Below, one piece after another: positions 18,219 through 29,473 of a stretch of DNA of 64,000 nt. The notes under the pieces were generated by a model, which searched no databases, was not told where the DNA came from, and was given only the letters and a program-made list of their open reading frames with translations. The first letter of the stretch is position 1. Each line of letters begins with the position of its first letter. Made by a program: the position numbers and the translations under genes. Origin of the DNA: Microbulbifer salipaludis (lineage in GTDB: Bacteria; Pseudomonadota; Gammaproteobacteria; Pseudomonadales; Cellvibrionaceae); NCBI RefSeq assembly GCF_017303155.1, contig NZ_JAEKJR010000001.1:62001-126000 (forward strand), read 5' to 3'.

Positions 18219-19331
18219 ATGCTCAAGAAAATTCTAGGCGCCATTGTCTGCAGCGTCGCAATACTCACCGGTACCGCATTCTGGCTGAAAAGCCTGATTC
18301 CACCAGCGCCCGATCACCAGCAACTGGCGCTCACCACGGCAAGTGATGTGCCCTACCTCGCCAAGATTCCCGAGAGAAAAACACGCGGGCGCATCTTGAT
18401 TGTCGTCAGCAGTGCCTCAGAAATGGGAAATACCGGCAAGAAGACCGGCTATGAATTTACCGAACTCGTGCGCCCCTACTATGTCTTCAGTGCCAATGGC
18501 TTCGCCGTGGATATCGCTAGCCCGCTGGGTGGGGAACCGCCAGCGGTGATGGACAAGGATGACATGGGGCAGTTCGAATATGCCTTTCTCAACGATGGTG
18601 CCGCAATGGAAAAACTGCGCAACAGTATTCCTCTGAACAGAGTAATTGCGGATCACTATAAAGGCATCTTCTTCGTTGGAGGCAAAGGCGCCATGTTTGA
18701 TTTTCCGGGCAACCCAGCTATTCGGGACCTGGTTGTTACACTGCATGAGAATGACGGAGTGATTGGTGCAGTCTGCCACGGCCCGGCCGCGCTGGCGGAT
18801 ATCACTCTCGATTCCGGTTCTTCGTTTCTCGACGGGCGTCGCATCAGCAGCTTTACCAATGACGAAGAGCTGTTCCTGATACCGGATGCCGAACAGGTAT
18901 TCCCTTTCCTGCTGGAAACACGCTTACGAGAGAATGGTGCCGAATTCGAAAAAGGCCGACTGTACCTGAATCAGGTAAGTATCGATGGGGGCTTGATCAC
19001 CGGGCAGAACCCCTGGTCATCATGGAGCGTCACGGAAGCAATGGTGAGGGCGCTGGGATACCAGCCGGTGGCCCGCCCCGTTACGCAGACGGAGAAAACC
19101 ATCGAGCTACTGCTCGCCTATGAAACCCACGGGCACTCTGCTGCGCGCGATGTACTGGAAACATTTATCCAGCAAGCGGACGTCGATGGCGAAGGGATCG
19201 ACCGCCGGTTGCTCGCCATGCATGGCATCGTCGCGGCCATGCAAGGGGAAGTGATCAAGTTTTGGGATATCGTGCGCTTACTGGCAAGCGCCAAATCCAG
19301 TAGCGCCAGCAACGGCCTTCCAGCCACCTGA
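18219..19331 (+). CDS. Membrane-anchored DJ-1/PfpI family protein (type 1 glutamine amidotransferase-like)
   Basis: A 370-residue protein with one N-terminal hydrophobic segment (about residues 5-28) that acts as an anchor or signal. It is followed by a DJ-1/PfpI/Hsp31-like domain. The nucleophile-elbow Cys is in GAVCHGPAAL (Cys186), with SFTNDEE further on, as in Hsp31-type chaperone/glyoxalase III-like proteins. About 110 C-terminal residues after the domain are unusual for the family and have no motif I recognise. The upstream two-component genes and this gene share a strand; the gap is 120 bases. Confidence 0.85.
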   Translation: MLKKILGAIVCSVAILTGTAFWLKSLIPPAPDHQQLALTTASDVPYLAKIPERKTRGRILIVVSSASEMGNTGKKTGYEFTELVRPYYVFSANGFAVDIASPLGGEPPAVMDKDDMGQFEYAFLNDGAAMEKLRNSIPLNRVIADHYKGIFFVGGKGAMFDFPGNPAIRDLVVTLHENDGVIGAVCHGPAALADITLDSGSSFLDGRRISSFTNDEELFLIPDAEQVFPFLLETRLRENGAEFEKGRLYLNQVSIDGGLITGQNPWSSWSVTEAMVRALGYQPVARPVTQTEKTIELLLAYETHGHSAARDVLETFIQQADVDGEGIDRRLLAMHGIVAAMQGEVIKFWDIVRLLASAKSSSASNGLPAT

Positions 19332-19378
19332 AAGGCCCGTGCCAGAGTGGCTAGCGCGGAAAAATTTGGCAACCAGGC

Positions 19379-19396
19379 CCCCGCCTGAGGGCGGGG
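19379..19396. terminator. Stem-loop between the convergent DJ-1 and agarase genes
   Basis: A perfect 7-bp stem CCCCGCC/GGCGGGG with loop TGAG lies just after the agarase stop on the minus strand. A T run appears only about 13 bases further on, so it may act as an inefficient or Rho-assisted terminator. Confidence 0.4.
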
Positions 19397-19402
19397 CGCA
19401 GC

Positions 19403-21730
19403 TTACTTTCCGTACCGCTTGAGGTAGAGATCGAAAGTGATTTCCTTTGCCGCCTCCACCATCTCCGGATAGGGAATGTCCGTTACGGTCACAAATCCGA
19501 TATTGGCATTTTCGCCATCGAAAGCACGGCCGGTAACCGGCTCATCCACGTACTGGAACCAGTGCGCGCCCACCATATAGTCTTTTTCCAGCACGCTGTT
19601 CATATAGGCTTTGTACATGCGCGCCCGATCTTTCTGGTTGGCCGCACTAACGATCCCCGGGTGATAATTGTCCGAGTCCGTGGTGGCACCGATATGGAAC
19701 TCGCCAATCACTACCGGCAAATCAATCTCTTCGAGGAAGTCCCACTGATGGGCCTGCATACCTTCCTCGTAAATATTAAAGCTGAGTACATCCGAGTATT
19801 TGACGGATGCCTTGATGATTTCGTCCGGCATCCCCCAGTTCGCCATACGTGCGCCCATGTACAAATGATCCGGCAGGTATTCCTGCAGAGTGCCATGCAC
19901 CACCTTGAAGTACTGTTCGCCCAGCGCCTCAAGCAGCAGGGACAGGTCGGCGACCCGAGCATCGCTGTGATGTTCCAGGCTGGCATCGGCTGCGAAAGCA
20001 TCCCAGCTTTCAAATTGACTTTCCCAGGCACGGTTCAGTGCTTTTACGTTGCCGTATTTTTCTTTGAGACGTTCGGTAAAGGCCAGCTTGGCTGGACTCT
20101 CGGCTGCGTCTTTGCTCAGTGCATCGAGAATTACACCATACCGCTCAGCCACCGTTCCCTCACGCTCCCCCCAGCTTTTTTCGTTATCGATAAACACACC
20201 GATGCACCAGGGTGAGGCCTTTACGTCCCTGGCAATCACCTCAATGGTTGCGCGAGCACGCTCGGCAAATACCGGATCGTAAAAGTCGGGCATCAATCCC
20301 CAGTGGTTGGTGTCGCCGGACAGGGTTTGGTAGTCGCCAATAATCCAGCCATTGGCGAAGTAAGGCACTTTTTCGTTCGGGTAAAAGGCCGGGTCCACCC
20401 AGTTGCCGAAGGAGGTAAACCCCCAGCTATGCATACGCTGTAAAGTGACCGCTTCCCACTTTCTGACATAGGACTCCGGTGCGTTTTCACCGTAACGGCG
20501 CTCGAGATTGGCACGGTAGAAGCTGTAAGTTTCTCCGTGTGGAATGGGCCCCTTGTGCGTGGAGCGTCGATAGCTGTAGTGATCTGCCAGAGGGTCATCG
20601 TATGACGGCAGCCACTCGAACATATCGTGGCGAGTGTCATTGATGACATAGCGGCTTTCACGCACCTTATCGGACACCTGCACGATTCCCATCGAGTCTT
20701 CCGGGGTAACCTCATCCGCATGGATCACCCGCACCGACGGGTCTCTGAAGTCGATGCCCGTCAACGTGGTCAAGTTCGACATCCGCACATTGGCTGGGCC
20801 ATGGGAAAAGAACAGGTAGCCTTCGGGGTCTACCATCCACCATTTTCCGTCGATTTTCTCCGTGCGAAAAAAGCCCGTCGCCTCAAGTTTGGGCCCATTT
20901 TTATAGCCACCAAAGCGAGAACGATCTTTGGGGCCAGTATGCTGCGCAAGGGATTGCAGCTCCCGCTCGGCGAGTGCCTTGAGTTCGGCTTCCGACGATA
21001 CTTTCAACGGCGTGTCTTTTTTGGCAGCCTGACCGAAACGGTCCACCAGCTTATTCGTCCAGTCTGCGCCGGCCCGGGGGTTGGCGCGCAGCTGGATATT
21101 GCCCACCTGCAATGCGCGGTCCTGCAACACACCGATGGTGTAGAACGCAATTTTGGTGACTTTGCTGAGGTCGAGCTCGGCATGCCAGGAACGCCATACC
21201 ATTTTCATCTCGTCCGTCGGCCAGGGCATGGGATTCGCCCACATGCCCTTGTCCATTGCCGCCTTCTCACCGGCCAACGGAAAAAACACGGTACCCGTGT
21301 AACCCTTGGGCACGCTGAGCTCCCGAGACTGGCTATTGCCAGCAGCGTCAAACAGTTCCACATAGAAATGTGTGGCCACTGGTGCGAGATTCGCGACATC
21401 AAAGGCCAGGTTGAAATCACCCACTTTGGAGAGGTCCCAGGGCTGGTCTGGCACGATATTCAGTACCGGCGTGTGGACGGACGCTGGGAAACGCAGATTG
21501 ATCGATTGAGGCGTATTTTTGTCAACCGCGCCGATCTCTGCCTGCTCAGCCACCAGCCAGCCACGCTCCCTGGCACTGACAAAATTGACGATGGTCGCGG
21601 GCAGCTGCCGGGGTGTCAGTTCGGCAGCCTGTGGGACCGCCAGCACTTGCGCCGCACCGGCTTGCTGGCTATCGATACTGGCCAGGGCCGCTGAGACAGC
21701 AACGGCATAGGCCAAGGATTTTAGGGTCAT
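19403..21730 (-). CDS. Beta-agarase, glycoside hydrolase family 50
   Basis: Cleaves beta-1,4 bonds in agarose or neoagaro-oligosaccharides; exported by a signal peptide (residues 1-27, ending QQAGAAQ). The N-terminal third is the CBM-like beta-sandwich common in GH50. The (beta/alpha)8 domain begins near residue 290, after WWMVDPEGYLFFSHG. The catalytic pair is probably Glu517 (VFIDNEKSWG) and Glu677 (VIGEFHIG). ATG 21730 is preceded by AAAGGAAA; the open frame continues 12 codons further but without a ribosome site. The gene stands alone, with a palindromic operator candidate about 70 bases upstream. It strongly suggests a marine agar degrader. Confidence 0.93.
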   Translation of the reverse strand: MTLKSLAYAVAVSAALASIDSQQAGAAQVLAVPQAAELTPRQLPATIVNFVSARERGWLVAEQAEIGAVDKNTPQSINLRFPASVHTPVLNIVPDQPWDLSKVGDFNLAFDVANLAPVATHFYVELFDAAGNSQSRELSVPKGYTGTVFFPLAGEKAAMDKGMWANPMPWPTDEMKMVWRSWHAELDLSKVTKIAFYTIGVLQDRALQVGNIQLRANPRAGADWTNKLVDRFGQAAKKDTPLKVSSEAELKALAERELQSLAQHTGPKDRSRFGGYKNGPKLEATGFFRTEKIDGKWWMVDPEGYLFFSHGPANVRMSNLTTLTGIDFRDPSVRVIHADEVTPEDSMGIVQVSDKVRESRYVINDTRHDMFEWLPSYDDPLADHYSYRRSTHKGPIPHGETYSFYRANLERRYGENAPESYVRKWEAVTLQRMHSWGFTSFGNWVDPAFYPNEKVPYFANGWIIGDYQTLSGDTNHWGLMPDFYDPVFAERARATIEVIARDVKASPWCIGVFIDNEKSWGEREGTVAERYGVILDALSKDAAESPAKLAFTERLKEKYGNVKALNRAWESQFESWDAFAADASLEHHSDARVADLSLLLEALGEQYFKVVHGTLQEYLPDHLYMGARMANWGMPDEIIKASVKYSDVLSFNIYEEGMQAHQWDFLEEIDLPVVIGEFHIGATTDSDNYHPGIVSAANQKDRARMYKAYMNSVLEKDYMVGAHWFQYVDEPVTGRAFDGENANIGFVTVTDIPYPEMVEAAKEITFDLYLKRYGK

Positions 21731-21800
21731 TTTTATTTCCTTTATCGGCGTTGAGCTGAGATCCACAGCAGATGTGCCTTACAGGATGACCCAAATGTAA

Positions 21801-21812
21801 ATTGTTAACAAT
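21801..21812. promoter_or_regulatory. Perfect 12-bp palindrome upstream of the agarase gene
   Basis: ATTGTTAACAAT is fully self-complementary and lies 71 bases before the agarase start, in an otherwise GC-rich region. It has the look of a repressor operator (LacI- or GntR-like). No such regulator gene lies nearby. Confidence 0.5.
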
Positions 21813-21914
21813 ATGTGAGGGGGCAAAAAAATCGCCTCAGGGGAGAATTCAAACGGCAAGGAATTCTTGAAGGGAAATAGTGGGCGTCCTTGCCCACTTT
21901 ATCGGCGGAAGCCC

Positions 21915-22427
21915 CTAAATCTGGGTACTCGAACCTGAGGGCCAGTCAAATTCCACCGGCCACAGCTTTTGCGAGGACTGGTCGTAGGCCTCCCAAAGCT
22001 GCTGGTAGGTTTTGCCGACAACCGGATGCAGGGTATCCGGAGCCAGCTCCGACAGCGGTAGCAGCACAAACGCATTTTTCAGAATTTCATCGCGCGGCAG
22101 TTGTATCCCGTCGACTTCGCCGGTGAGTTCGTCGTAGGTGAGGATATCGATATCCAGCGTACGCGCGCTGAATTTTGGCCCGCTGCGCTGGCGACCATTT
22201 TCGTCTTCGATCTGGCGCAGGTGCAGTGCCAGCGCGCCCACGGACAGATCGGTGTCGATGGCGGCGACCAGGTTGTAAAAATCGTCGCCAGCAAAACCTA
22301 CCGATTCGCTTTCATACACCTGGGATATGCGCAGGTCGCCGAATGCTTTAACTAATGCATCCAGACCGGCGCTCAAGTGTTTTTCACGCTCGATATTGCT
22401 GCCGAGACTCAGGTAAACGGTTGCCAT
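21915..22427 (-). CDS. folK: 2-amino-4-hydroxy-6-hydroxymethyldihydropteridine diphosphokinase
   Basis: Transfers pyrophosphate from ATP to 6-hydroxymethyl-7,8-dihydropterin in folate synthesis. It has 170 residues, with the N-terminal LGSNIERE, the pterin-binding SVGFAGDDFYNLV and the signature RTLDIDIL. It follows folB by three bases and is likely translated from the same mRNA as folB and tsaD. Confidence 0.96.
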   Translation of the reverse strand: MATVYLSLGSNIEREKHLSAGLDALVKAFGDLRISQVYESESVGFAGDDFYNLVAAIDTDLSVGALALHLRQIEDENGRQRSGPKFSARTLDIDILTYDELTGEVDGIQLPRDEILKNAFVLLPLSELAPDTLHPVVGKTYQQLWEAYDQSSQKLWPVEFDWPSGSSTQI

Positions 22428-22430
22428 GGT

Positions 22431-22799
22431 TCAGGCCTCCAAACTTTGTTTGGTGCCGCGCTCGATGATGACGCCCACATCGCGCGCGCCGCGCACGGCA
22501 CCGGGCTTGGACAGACGCAGGCGCAGCCAGCGCACATTGAATTCCGTGCGCACGATTTCCGCGGCCTGTTCGGCCATGGTTTCCACCAGCAGGAATTCAC
22601 TGCCCTCAATAAATGCAATCAGACGCTTGGCGACTGCCTTGTAATTAAGGGTGTGCTCGATATTGTCGGTGCGCGCTGCCTCGCGGATATCGAATGCCAT
22701 TTCGATATCCAGACTGACGGTCTGGCGCACTTCCCGCTCCCAGTCATAAATGCCGATGATCGTATTGACCTTGAGATCGCGGATATAAACGATATCCAA
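22431..22799 (-). CDS. folB: Dihydroneopterin aldolase
   Basis: Converts 7,8-dihydroneopterin to 6-hydroxymethyl-7,8-dihydropterin and glycolaldehyde, the step before FolK. It has 122 residues, with the characteristic N-terminus IRDLKVNTIIGIYDWER and SEFLLVETMAE in the centre. The gene lies between tsaD (24 bases upstream) and folK (three bases downstream), the usual gammaproteobacterial arrangement. Confidence 0.95.
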   Translation of the reverse strand: MDIVYIRDLKVNTIIGIYDWEREVRQTVSLDIEMAFDIREAARTDNIEHTLNYKAVAKRLIAFIEGSEFLLVETMAEQAAEIVRTEFNVRWLRLRLSKPGAVRGARDVGVIIERGTKQSLEA

Positions 22800-22823
22800 A
22801 GGTAGTCTCCTGTTATTCCGTGT

Positions 22824-23864
22824 TTATTCCGCGCGCAGGGCGCCAGTTAATTCCGTCAGTGGCCAGCGCGGACGCACATCAATATCCAGGTCGGCGCGCT
22901 GGCCGGCCTGCAGCCGCAGGCAGCCAGCGTAGGCAATCATGGCACCGTTGTCGGTGCAGAATTCCTGACGCGGATAGTAGACATCGCAGCCATCTTCCGC
23001 GAGACGCGCTTCCAGGCGCTGGCGCAGCAGTTTGTTGGCGGACACGCCGCCGGCGATCACCAGGGTTTTGCGCCCGGCCTGCTTGAGCGCACGGCGGCAT
23101 TTGATGACCAGGGTATCCACCACCGCTTCCTGAAAGGCTGCGGCAATATCCGCACAGGTCTGATCGTCTGGCAGCCCATCTTCAAGGGCGTGCTTTTGCA
23201 CGGTGGTCAGGGTAAAGGTCTTGAGACCAGAAAAGCTGAAGTCGAGCCCCGGGCGATCGGTCATCGGGCGCGGGAAGGTAAAGCGCAGCGGGTCGCCCTG
23301 CTCCGCCAGCGCAGCCAGGCGCGGGCCACCCGGGTAGTCGAGGTCGAGCATTTTGGCCGCCTTGTCGAAGGCTTCACCGGCGGCATCATCCAGGGACTCG
23401 CCCAGCAGTGCATACTGGCCAAGGCCCTGCACATCCACCAGCTGGGTGTGGCCGCCGGACACCAGCAGGGCAACAAAGGGAAACGCCGGGGGATTCGCTT
23501 CCAGCATGGGCGCCAGCAGGTGGCCTTCCATATGGTGGACACCGATCGCCGGCACATCCCAGCCATACGCCAGTGCGCGGCCAGCGCAGGCACCCACCAT
23601 CAGCGCACCAATGAGACCCGGGCCGGCGGTGTAGGCCACACCATCCACATCGGCGGGTTCGGTGCCGCTCTGAGCCATCACTTCGCGAATCAGGGGCAAC
23701 AGTTTGCGCACATGGTCGCGACTGGCCAGTTCTGGCACGACGCCGCCGTAGTCCGCGTGCAGCTTCACCTGACTGTAGAGCGCATGGGCCAGCAGGCCCC
23801 GCTCGCTGTCGTACAGGGCAACACCGGTTTCATCACAGGAGGTTTCTATTCCGAGTACTCGCAC
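22824..23864 (-). CDS. tsaD: tRNA N6-threonylcarbamoyladenosine synthase subunit TsaD
   Basis: Catalytic subunit of the complex that transfers threonylcarbamoyl to A37 of ANN-decoding tRNAs. It has the ASKHA fold, with [12 protein letters not shown] at the N-terminus, the metal-binding HHMEGH, and [16 protein letters not shown] 23864 places the protein start at [12 protein letters not shown], matching the family length (346 residues); an upstream start at 23918 would add 18 residues not found in homologues. It is the first gene of a minus-strand unit with folB and folK, divergent from rpsU. Confidence 0.95.
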   Translation of the reverse strand: MRVLGIETSCDETGVALYDSERGLLAHALYSQVKLHADYGGVVPELASRDHVRKLLPLIREVMAQSGTEPADVDGVAYTAGPGLIGALMVGACAGRALAYGWDVPAIGVHHMEGHLLAPMLEANPPAFPFVALLVSGGHTQLVDVQGLGQYALLGESLDDAAGEAFDKAAKMLDLDYPGGPRLAALAEQGDPLRFTFPRPMTDRPGLDFSFSGLKTFTLTTVQKHALEDGLPDDQTCADIAAAFQEAVVDTLVIKCRRALKQAGRKTLVIAGGVSANKLLRQRLEARLAEDGCDVYYPRQEFCTDNGAMIAYAGCLRLQAGQRADLDIDVRPRWPLTELTGALRAE

Positions 23865-24300
23865 GGGTTTCAAATGATCCTCAGCAATATCAGCCGGCCT
23901 AACCAGAATAACGGACAAATGACCGCTGCCGACCGGGTTTCAGGGGCGCTATCATACTCTGTGGGGCCCGCACCTATAAGGGGAATCGCGCTGCTAAGCC
24001 TGCGCCAACCGCCGAGGGTTCCCATGGTTCCGGCACTGTCAGGGCGACCGCAATGCCGACCATTATTACGACTATAGTGATAAGCCCGGTTCCAGCCTGC
24101 CATTAACGCCACGGATGAAGCAAAGAACGCGCTTGCAGGCTTGCGAAGGCCAGTTCATCTGTATAGAATTTGCGCCCTCGCTGTGAACCGGCCTCCGGAT
24201 TGCATCTGCGAGATGAGCAATTTGCCGGAAAGGCCGCCAGGATCCAGGCCCCTGAAATCGGGGGAACTGGCCGAGAGAAACGAATTTTACAGGTAATCTA
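23865..24300. other. Divergent control region between tsaD and rpsU (436 bases)
   Basis: Holds the rpsU promoter (24141-24169) and presumably the tsaD promoter, which I could not place. No ORF with a ribosome site and no RNA gene were found. The leader between the rpsU promoter and ATG 24301 is about 125 bases, long enough to carry regulatory structure. Confidence 0.6.
24141..24169 (+). promoter_or_regulatory. Sigma-70-like promoter for rpsU
   Basis: TTGCGA (24141-24146) and TAGAAT (24164-24169) are separated by 17 bases. It is the best-scoring promoter by eye for the macromolecular synthesis operon. Confidence 0.55.
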
Positions 24301-24516
24301 ATGCCATCAGTACGCATCAAAGACAACGAACCTTTTGACATCGCACTGCGCCGCTTCAAGCGCTCCTGCGAAAAAGCCGGTGTACTCTCCGAAGTACGTC
24401 GCCGCGAGTTTTACGAGAAGCCGACCTCCGTTCGCAAGCGCAAGGCTGCTGCCGCTGTTAAGCGTCACGCCAAGAAAATGCAGCGCGAAAACCGCAAGTT
24501 CCAGCGTCTCTACTGA
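24301..24516 (+). CDS. rpsU: 30S ribosomal protein S21
   Basis: The 71-residue bS21 protein, needed for efficient initiation on the small ribosomal subunit. The sequence ([20 protein letters not shown] start, basic [16 protein letters not shown] tail) is nearly invariant in gammaproteobacteria. It is the first gene of the rpsU-yqeY-dnaG-rpoD cluster. A strong terminator follows directly, so S21 is probably made in excess of the downstream proteins. Confidence 0.97.
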   Translation: MPSVRIKDNEPFDIALRRFKRSCEKAGVLSEVRRREFYEKPTSVRKRKAAAAVKRHAKKMQRENRKFQRLY

Positions 24517-24571
24517 GTTCGAGCTTTCTCTCGCTCACAGCACGCTGACGCGAACGCGGTTCGCGGCCAGA

Positions 24572-24606
24572 AACGGCGCCCGAGTTTTCTCGCGCGCCGT
24601 TTTTTA
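24572..24606 (+). terminator. Terminator between rpsU and yqeY
   Basis: The hairpin has stem AACGGCGC/GCGCCGTT extended by CGAG/CTCG around a TTTT loop, with a single C-C mismatch, followed by T5. It fits the known partial termination after rpsU in this operon class. Confidence 0.85.
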
Positions 24607-24701
24607 TTGCCCGCAAAAGCGGCGCAGGCCTTGCCAAACCGCCTTATTCCTCCAATATTGAGCACCTGAACCCAACCCCAATTGAATCCGGGACCGACCC
24701 A

Positions 24702-25145
24702 ATGAGCACACTCAAGGACACTCTCGCCGCCGCCACCAAAGACGCCATGAAGGCACGTGACAAGGCGCGCCTGGCAACCCTGCGACTGATCAATGCCGAG
24801 ATCAAGCGGGTGGAAGTCGATGAGCGGATCGAGCTCGATGACGCGCGCATCCTGGCCCTGCTGGACAAGATGACCAAGCAGCGCCGCGACTCCATTACCC
24901 AGTATGAGAAAGCGGGCCGCCCGGAGCTAGCGGAAGTGGAGCAGCAGGAAATCGAGGTTATCCAGGAGTTCCTGCCGGAACAGCTGTCGGAAGCGGAAAT
25001 CCAGGAAATCGTCGCCGCCGCGGTCAAGGAAACCGGTGCCAGCAGCATGGCCGACATGGGCAAGGTCATGGCGCTGGTGAAACCCCAGGTGCAGGGCCGC
25101 GCCGATATGGGTGCCGTGAGCCGATTCGTGAAGGCCTCTTTCTAA
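24702..25145 (+). CDS. yqeY: GatB/YqeY domain-containing protein
   Basis: A 147-residue protein of the YqeY family, related to the tRNA-binding tail of GatB. Its role is not firmly known; a part in tRNA-dependent amidation or quality control has been proposed. The family motifs QLSEAEIQEIV and DMGKVMALVKPQVQGRADMG are present. It sits between rpsU and dnaG, 31 bases before dnaG, as in many gammaproteobacteria. Confidence 0.93.
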   Translation: MSTLKDTLAAATKDAMKARDKARLATLRLINAEIKRVEVDERIELDDARILALLDKMTKQRRDSITQYEKAGRPELAEVEQQEIEVIQEFLPEQLSEAEIQEIVAAAVKETGASSMADMGKVMALVKPQVQGRADMGAVSRFVKASF

Positions 25146-25176
25146 AGGCCCGCGTTTGGCAGGCTGAAGGCTCTTT

Positions 25177-27234
25177 ATGGCAGGCAAGATCCCGCAGTAT
25201 TTTATCGACGACCTGTTGGCCCGCGCCGACATCGTGCCGGTGGTCGACAGCCGGGTAAAACTGCGCAAGACCGGGAAAAACTATTCCGCCTGCTGCCCGT
25301 TTCACGATGAAAAAACACCCTCGTTTACGGTAAGCCCCGACAAGCAGTTCTACTACTGCTTCGGCTGCGGCGCCAGTGGCAATGCGGTCGGCTTCCTGAT
25401 GGAATACGATCGCCTGCCGTTCCCGGAAGCGGTGGAAAAGCTCGCCGCCAGCCTCAGCCTGGAAGTACCCCGCGAACAGCTGGCCCCGGCGCAGATCAAG
25501 CGCCAGCAGGAAAGCCAGTCGCTCTATCAGCTGACGGAAAAAGCCGCGGACTTCTACCGCGAGAAGCTGCGCGACCACAGCGTTTCCACCCCGGCGATTA
25601 CCTACCTGAAGAACCGCGGCCTTTCCGGTGCCGTGTGCAAGGAATTTGGCATCGGCCTGGCACCGCCCGGCTGGGACAACCTGCTCACCCACCTGGGCAC
25701 CAGCGCGGAAAAAGCGGAACAACTGGAACTGGCGGGGCTTGCCATCCGCCGCCAGGACAGTGACGGCAACCCGGCCAAGACCGAGCCCGGCAAGCGCCAC
25801 CACTACGATCGCTTCCGCAACCGCATCATGTTCCCGATCCGCGACCAGCGCGGACGCACCATTGCCTTCGGCGGCCGGGTGCTGGGCGACGACAAACCCA
25901 AATACCTGAACTCCCCGGAAACCCCAATCTTCCACAAGGGCCGCGAGCTCTACGGCCTGTGGGAAGCCCGCCAGGCCAACCGCGAGCTGAAGCGACTGAT
26001 CGTGGTGGAGGGTTATATGGACGTGGTGGCACTCGCCCAGTTCGGCATCCGCTGCGCGGTGGCCACCCTCGGCACTGCCTGTGGTGAGGACCATATCCAG
26101 CTCGCGTTCCGCCACACCGGAGAAATCGTGTTCTGTTTCGACGGCGACAAGGCCGGGCGCACCGCCGCCCGCCGCGCTCTGGAATCCGCGCTCCCGCACA
26201 TGCAGGACGGCCGCAGCCTGCGCTTTTTACTGCTGCCCGAAGGCGAAGACCCCGACACCCTGGTGCGCCAGATCGGCGGTGAGCGCTTCGACCAGCTGAT
26301 CGACGAGCAGGGGCGACCGCTGGAGGACTTCCTGTTCGACCTGCTCGGTGAAGGCATCAACATCCAGACCATGGATGGCCGCGCGCGCCTGTCCAAAGCC
26401 GCCGCACCGTTGCTCGACCTGCTGCCCGCCGGCGTCTACCGCCAGCTGATGTTCCAACAACTGGCCCGCCGCACCGGCCTCGAACAGGACATGCTGGAAG
26501 AGATCATCGCCGCGGAAAAAGCCCGCAGCGCCGAATTCGCCCGCCAGTCCAGGCCACCCGCCGCCCCCGAGTCCCCGCCGGAGACCCAGCCCAGCAATCC
26601 CGACACACGGACGGCAGCACCCCAAAGTGAACACCCACACACTGCGAATAGCCCCGTATTCGACGGCCCGCCACCGGACTATGACTACGCCGAGGCCGGG
26701 CCAGAGCACTATCCATCCGATGCCCCATCGGACGCCCCATCCGGCGCCGACGAATACAGCCCGCACCACGAGGCCCCGCGCCGGCGCAGCGGCCAGTACC
26801 GCCTGCCCGCAGAGCGCATGCTCATCGCCCTGCTACTGCACCATCCCAGACTGGCCGAGCATATCGATGACAACGCGCGCTTTCGCGACAGCAGCGATGC
26901 CGACCTCCAGCTGTTCGGCGAAGTCCTGCAGGTTTTGCACAAAAACCCGGGGCTCAACAGCAACCAGCTGTTTGGGCGGCTGCTGAACCTGGAGAGCAAG
27001 GAGGCCCGCGAGCTGCTGCCGCGCCTCGCCATGAGCCACCCCATTGTGGGCAGCGCCGGGCAGAAGCTGGAATATGACCCGGAAACCGAGTTTAACGACT
27101 GCCTGCGCACCCTGGACATTGCCGCCGAAAAACAGCGCAAGCGCGGCCTACTGGGCCAGCTCAAAAACAATGGCAACCAGCTGAGCCCGGAACAACTGGC
27201 GCTGCTGGCCCAGTTTCGCCGCAAACCGGACTGA
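25177..27234 (+). CDS. dnaG: DNA primase
   Basis: Makes RNA primers at the replication fork and binds the DnaB helicase. It has an N-terminal CHC2 zinc finger (CCPFHDEKTPSF and CFGCGASG, about residues 39-65) and a TOPRIM core with VVEGYMDVVAL and FDGDKAG. It has 685 residues, about 100 more than the E. coli protein; the extra length is a Pro/Ser/Asp-rich linker at about residues 455-545. The C-terminal helicase-binding domain follows. The gene belongs to the rpsU-yqeY-dnaG-rpoD cluster. Confidence 0.97.
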   Translation: MAGKIPQYFIDDLLARADIVPVVDSRVKLRKTGKNYSACCPFHDEKTPSFTVSPDKQFYYCFGCGASGNAVGFLMEYDRLPFPEAVEKLAASLSLEVPREQLAPAQIKRQQESQSLYQLTEKAADFYREKLRDHSVSTPAITYLKNRGLSGAVCKEFGIGLAPPGWDNLLTHLGTSAEKAEQLELAGLAIRRQDSDGNPAKTEPGKRHHYDRFRNRIMFPIRDQRGRTIAFGGRVLGDDKPKYLNSPETPIFHKGRELYGLWEARQANRELKRLIVVEGYMDVVALAQFGIRCAVATLGTACGEDHIQLAFRHTGEIVFCFDGDKAGRTAARRALESALPHMQDGRSLRFLLLPEGEDPDTLVRQIGGERFDQLIDEQGRPLEDFLFDLLGEGINIQTMDGRARLSKAAAPLLDLLPAGVYRQLMFQQLARRTGLEQDMLEEIIAAEKARSAEFARQSRPPAAPESPPETQPSNPDTRTAAPQSEHPHTANSPVFDGPPPDYDYAEAGPEHYPSDAPSDAPSGADEYSPHHEAPRRRSGQYRLPAERMLIALLLHHPRLAEHIDDNARFRDSSDADLQLFGEVLQVLHKNPGLNSNQLFGRLLNLESKEARELLPRLAMSHPIVGSAGQKLEYDPETEFNDCLRTLDIAAEKQRKRGLLGQLKNNGNQLSPEQLALLAQFRRKPD

Positions 27235-27383
27235 GCCCGAAGCAAAGGCGCTGCTGCCACAAACACAGTTCAAAGCTCCCCCTTGAATTCCAGCGCACGA
27301 GCACCATATTTACAGACCCGCCGCATAAGCGGCCGGAGATCAAAGACAAGCGCGCCCGGACACCCTGAACCACGCCATCTGCC

Positions 27384-27426
27384 TTGACAGTCACTGTGGT
27401 TATTGCTATCGCATATACGCTATAAT
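27384..27426 (+). promoter_or_regulatory. Promoter region of rpoD
   Basis: A perfect TATAAT (27421-27426) and a perfect TTGACA (27384-27389) occur here, but 31 bases apart, so they probably belong to two overlapping promoters rather than one. The start from TATAAT would fall near 27433, about 53 bases before the rpoD ATG. Confidence 0.5.
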
Positions 27427-27485
27427 CCCGCGTCTTTGTCTCGACAAAAGTCCCGACTATCAATCCCCAGAATTCAGGGTTGTGC

Positions 27486-29351
<1,866 letters not shown>

Positions 29352-29393
29352 TGAGGACCGCCGGTTAAACGGCAATACTTTCCGTCCATACTG

Positions 29394-29419
29394 AAAAGCC
29401 CGGTTCGCCGGGCTTTTTT
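29394..29419 (+). terminator. Rho-independent terminator of rpoD
   Basis: Stem AGCCCGG/CCGGGCT with loop TTCG, preceded by A residues and followed by T6, about 45 bases after the rpoD stop. Confidence 0.9.
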
Positions 29420-29473
29420 GTGGGCCAGCGAATTATTTCAAACCGATGACACAGTGGAGGGCTACACAGAACC

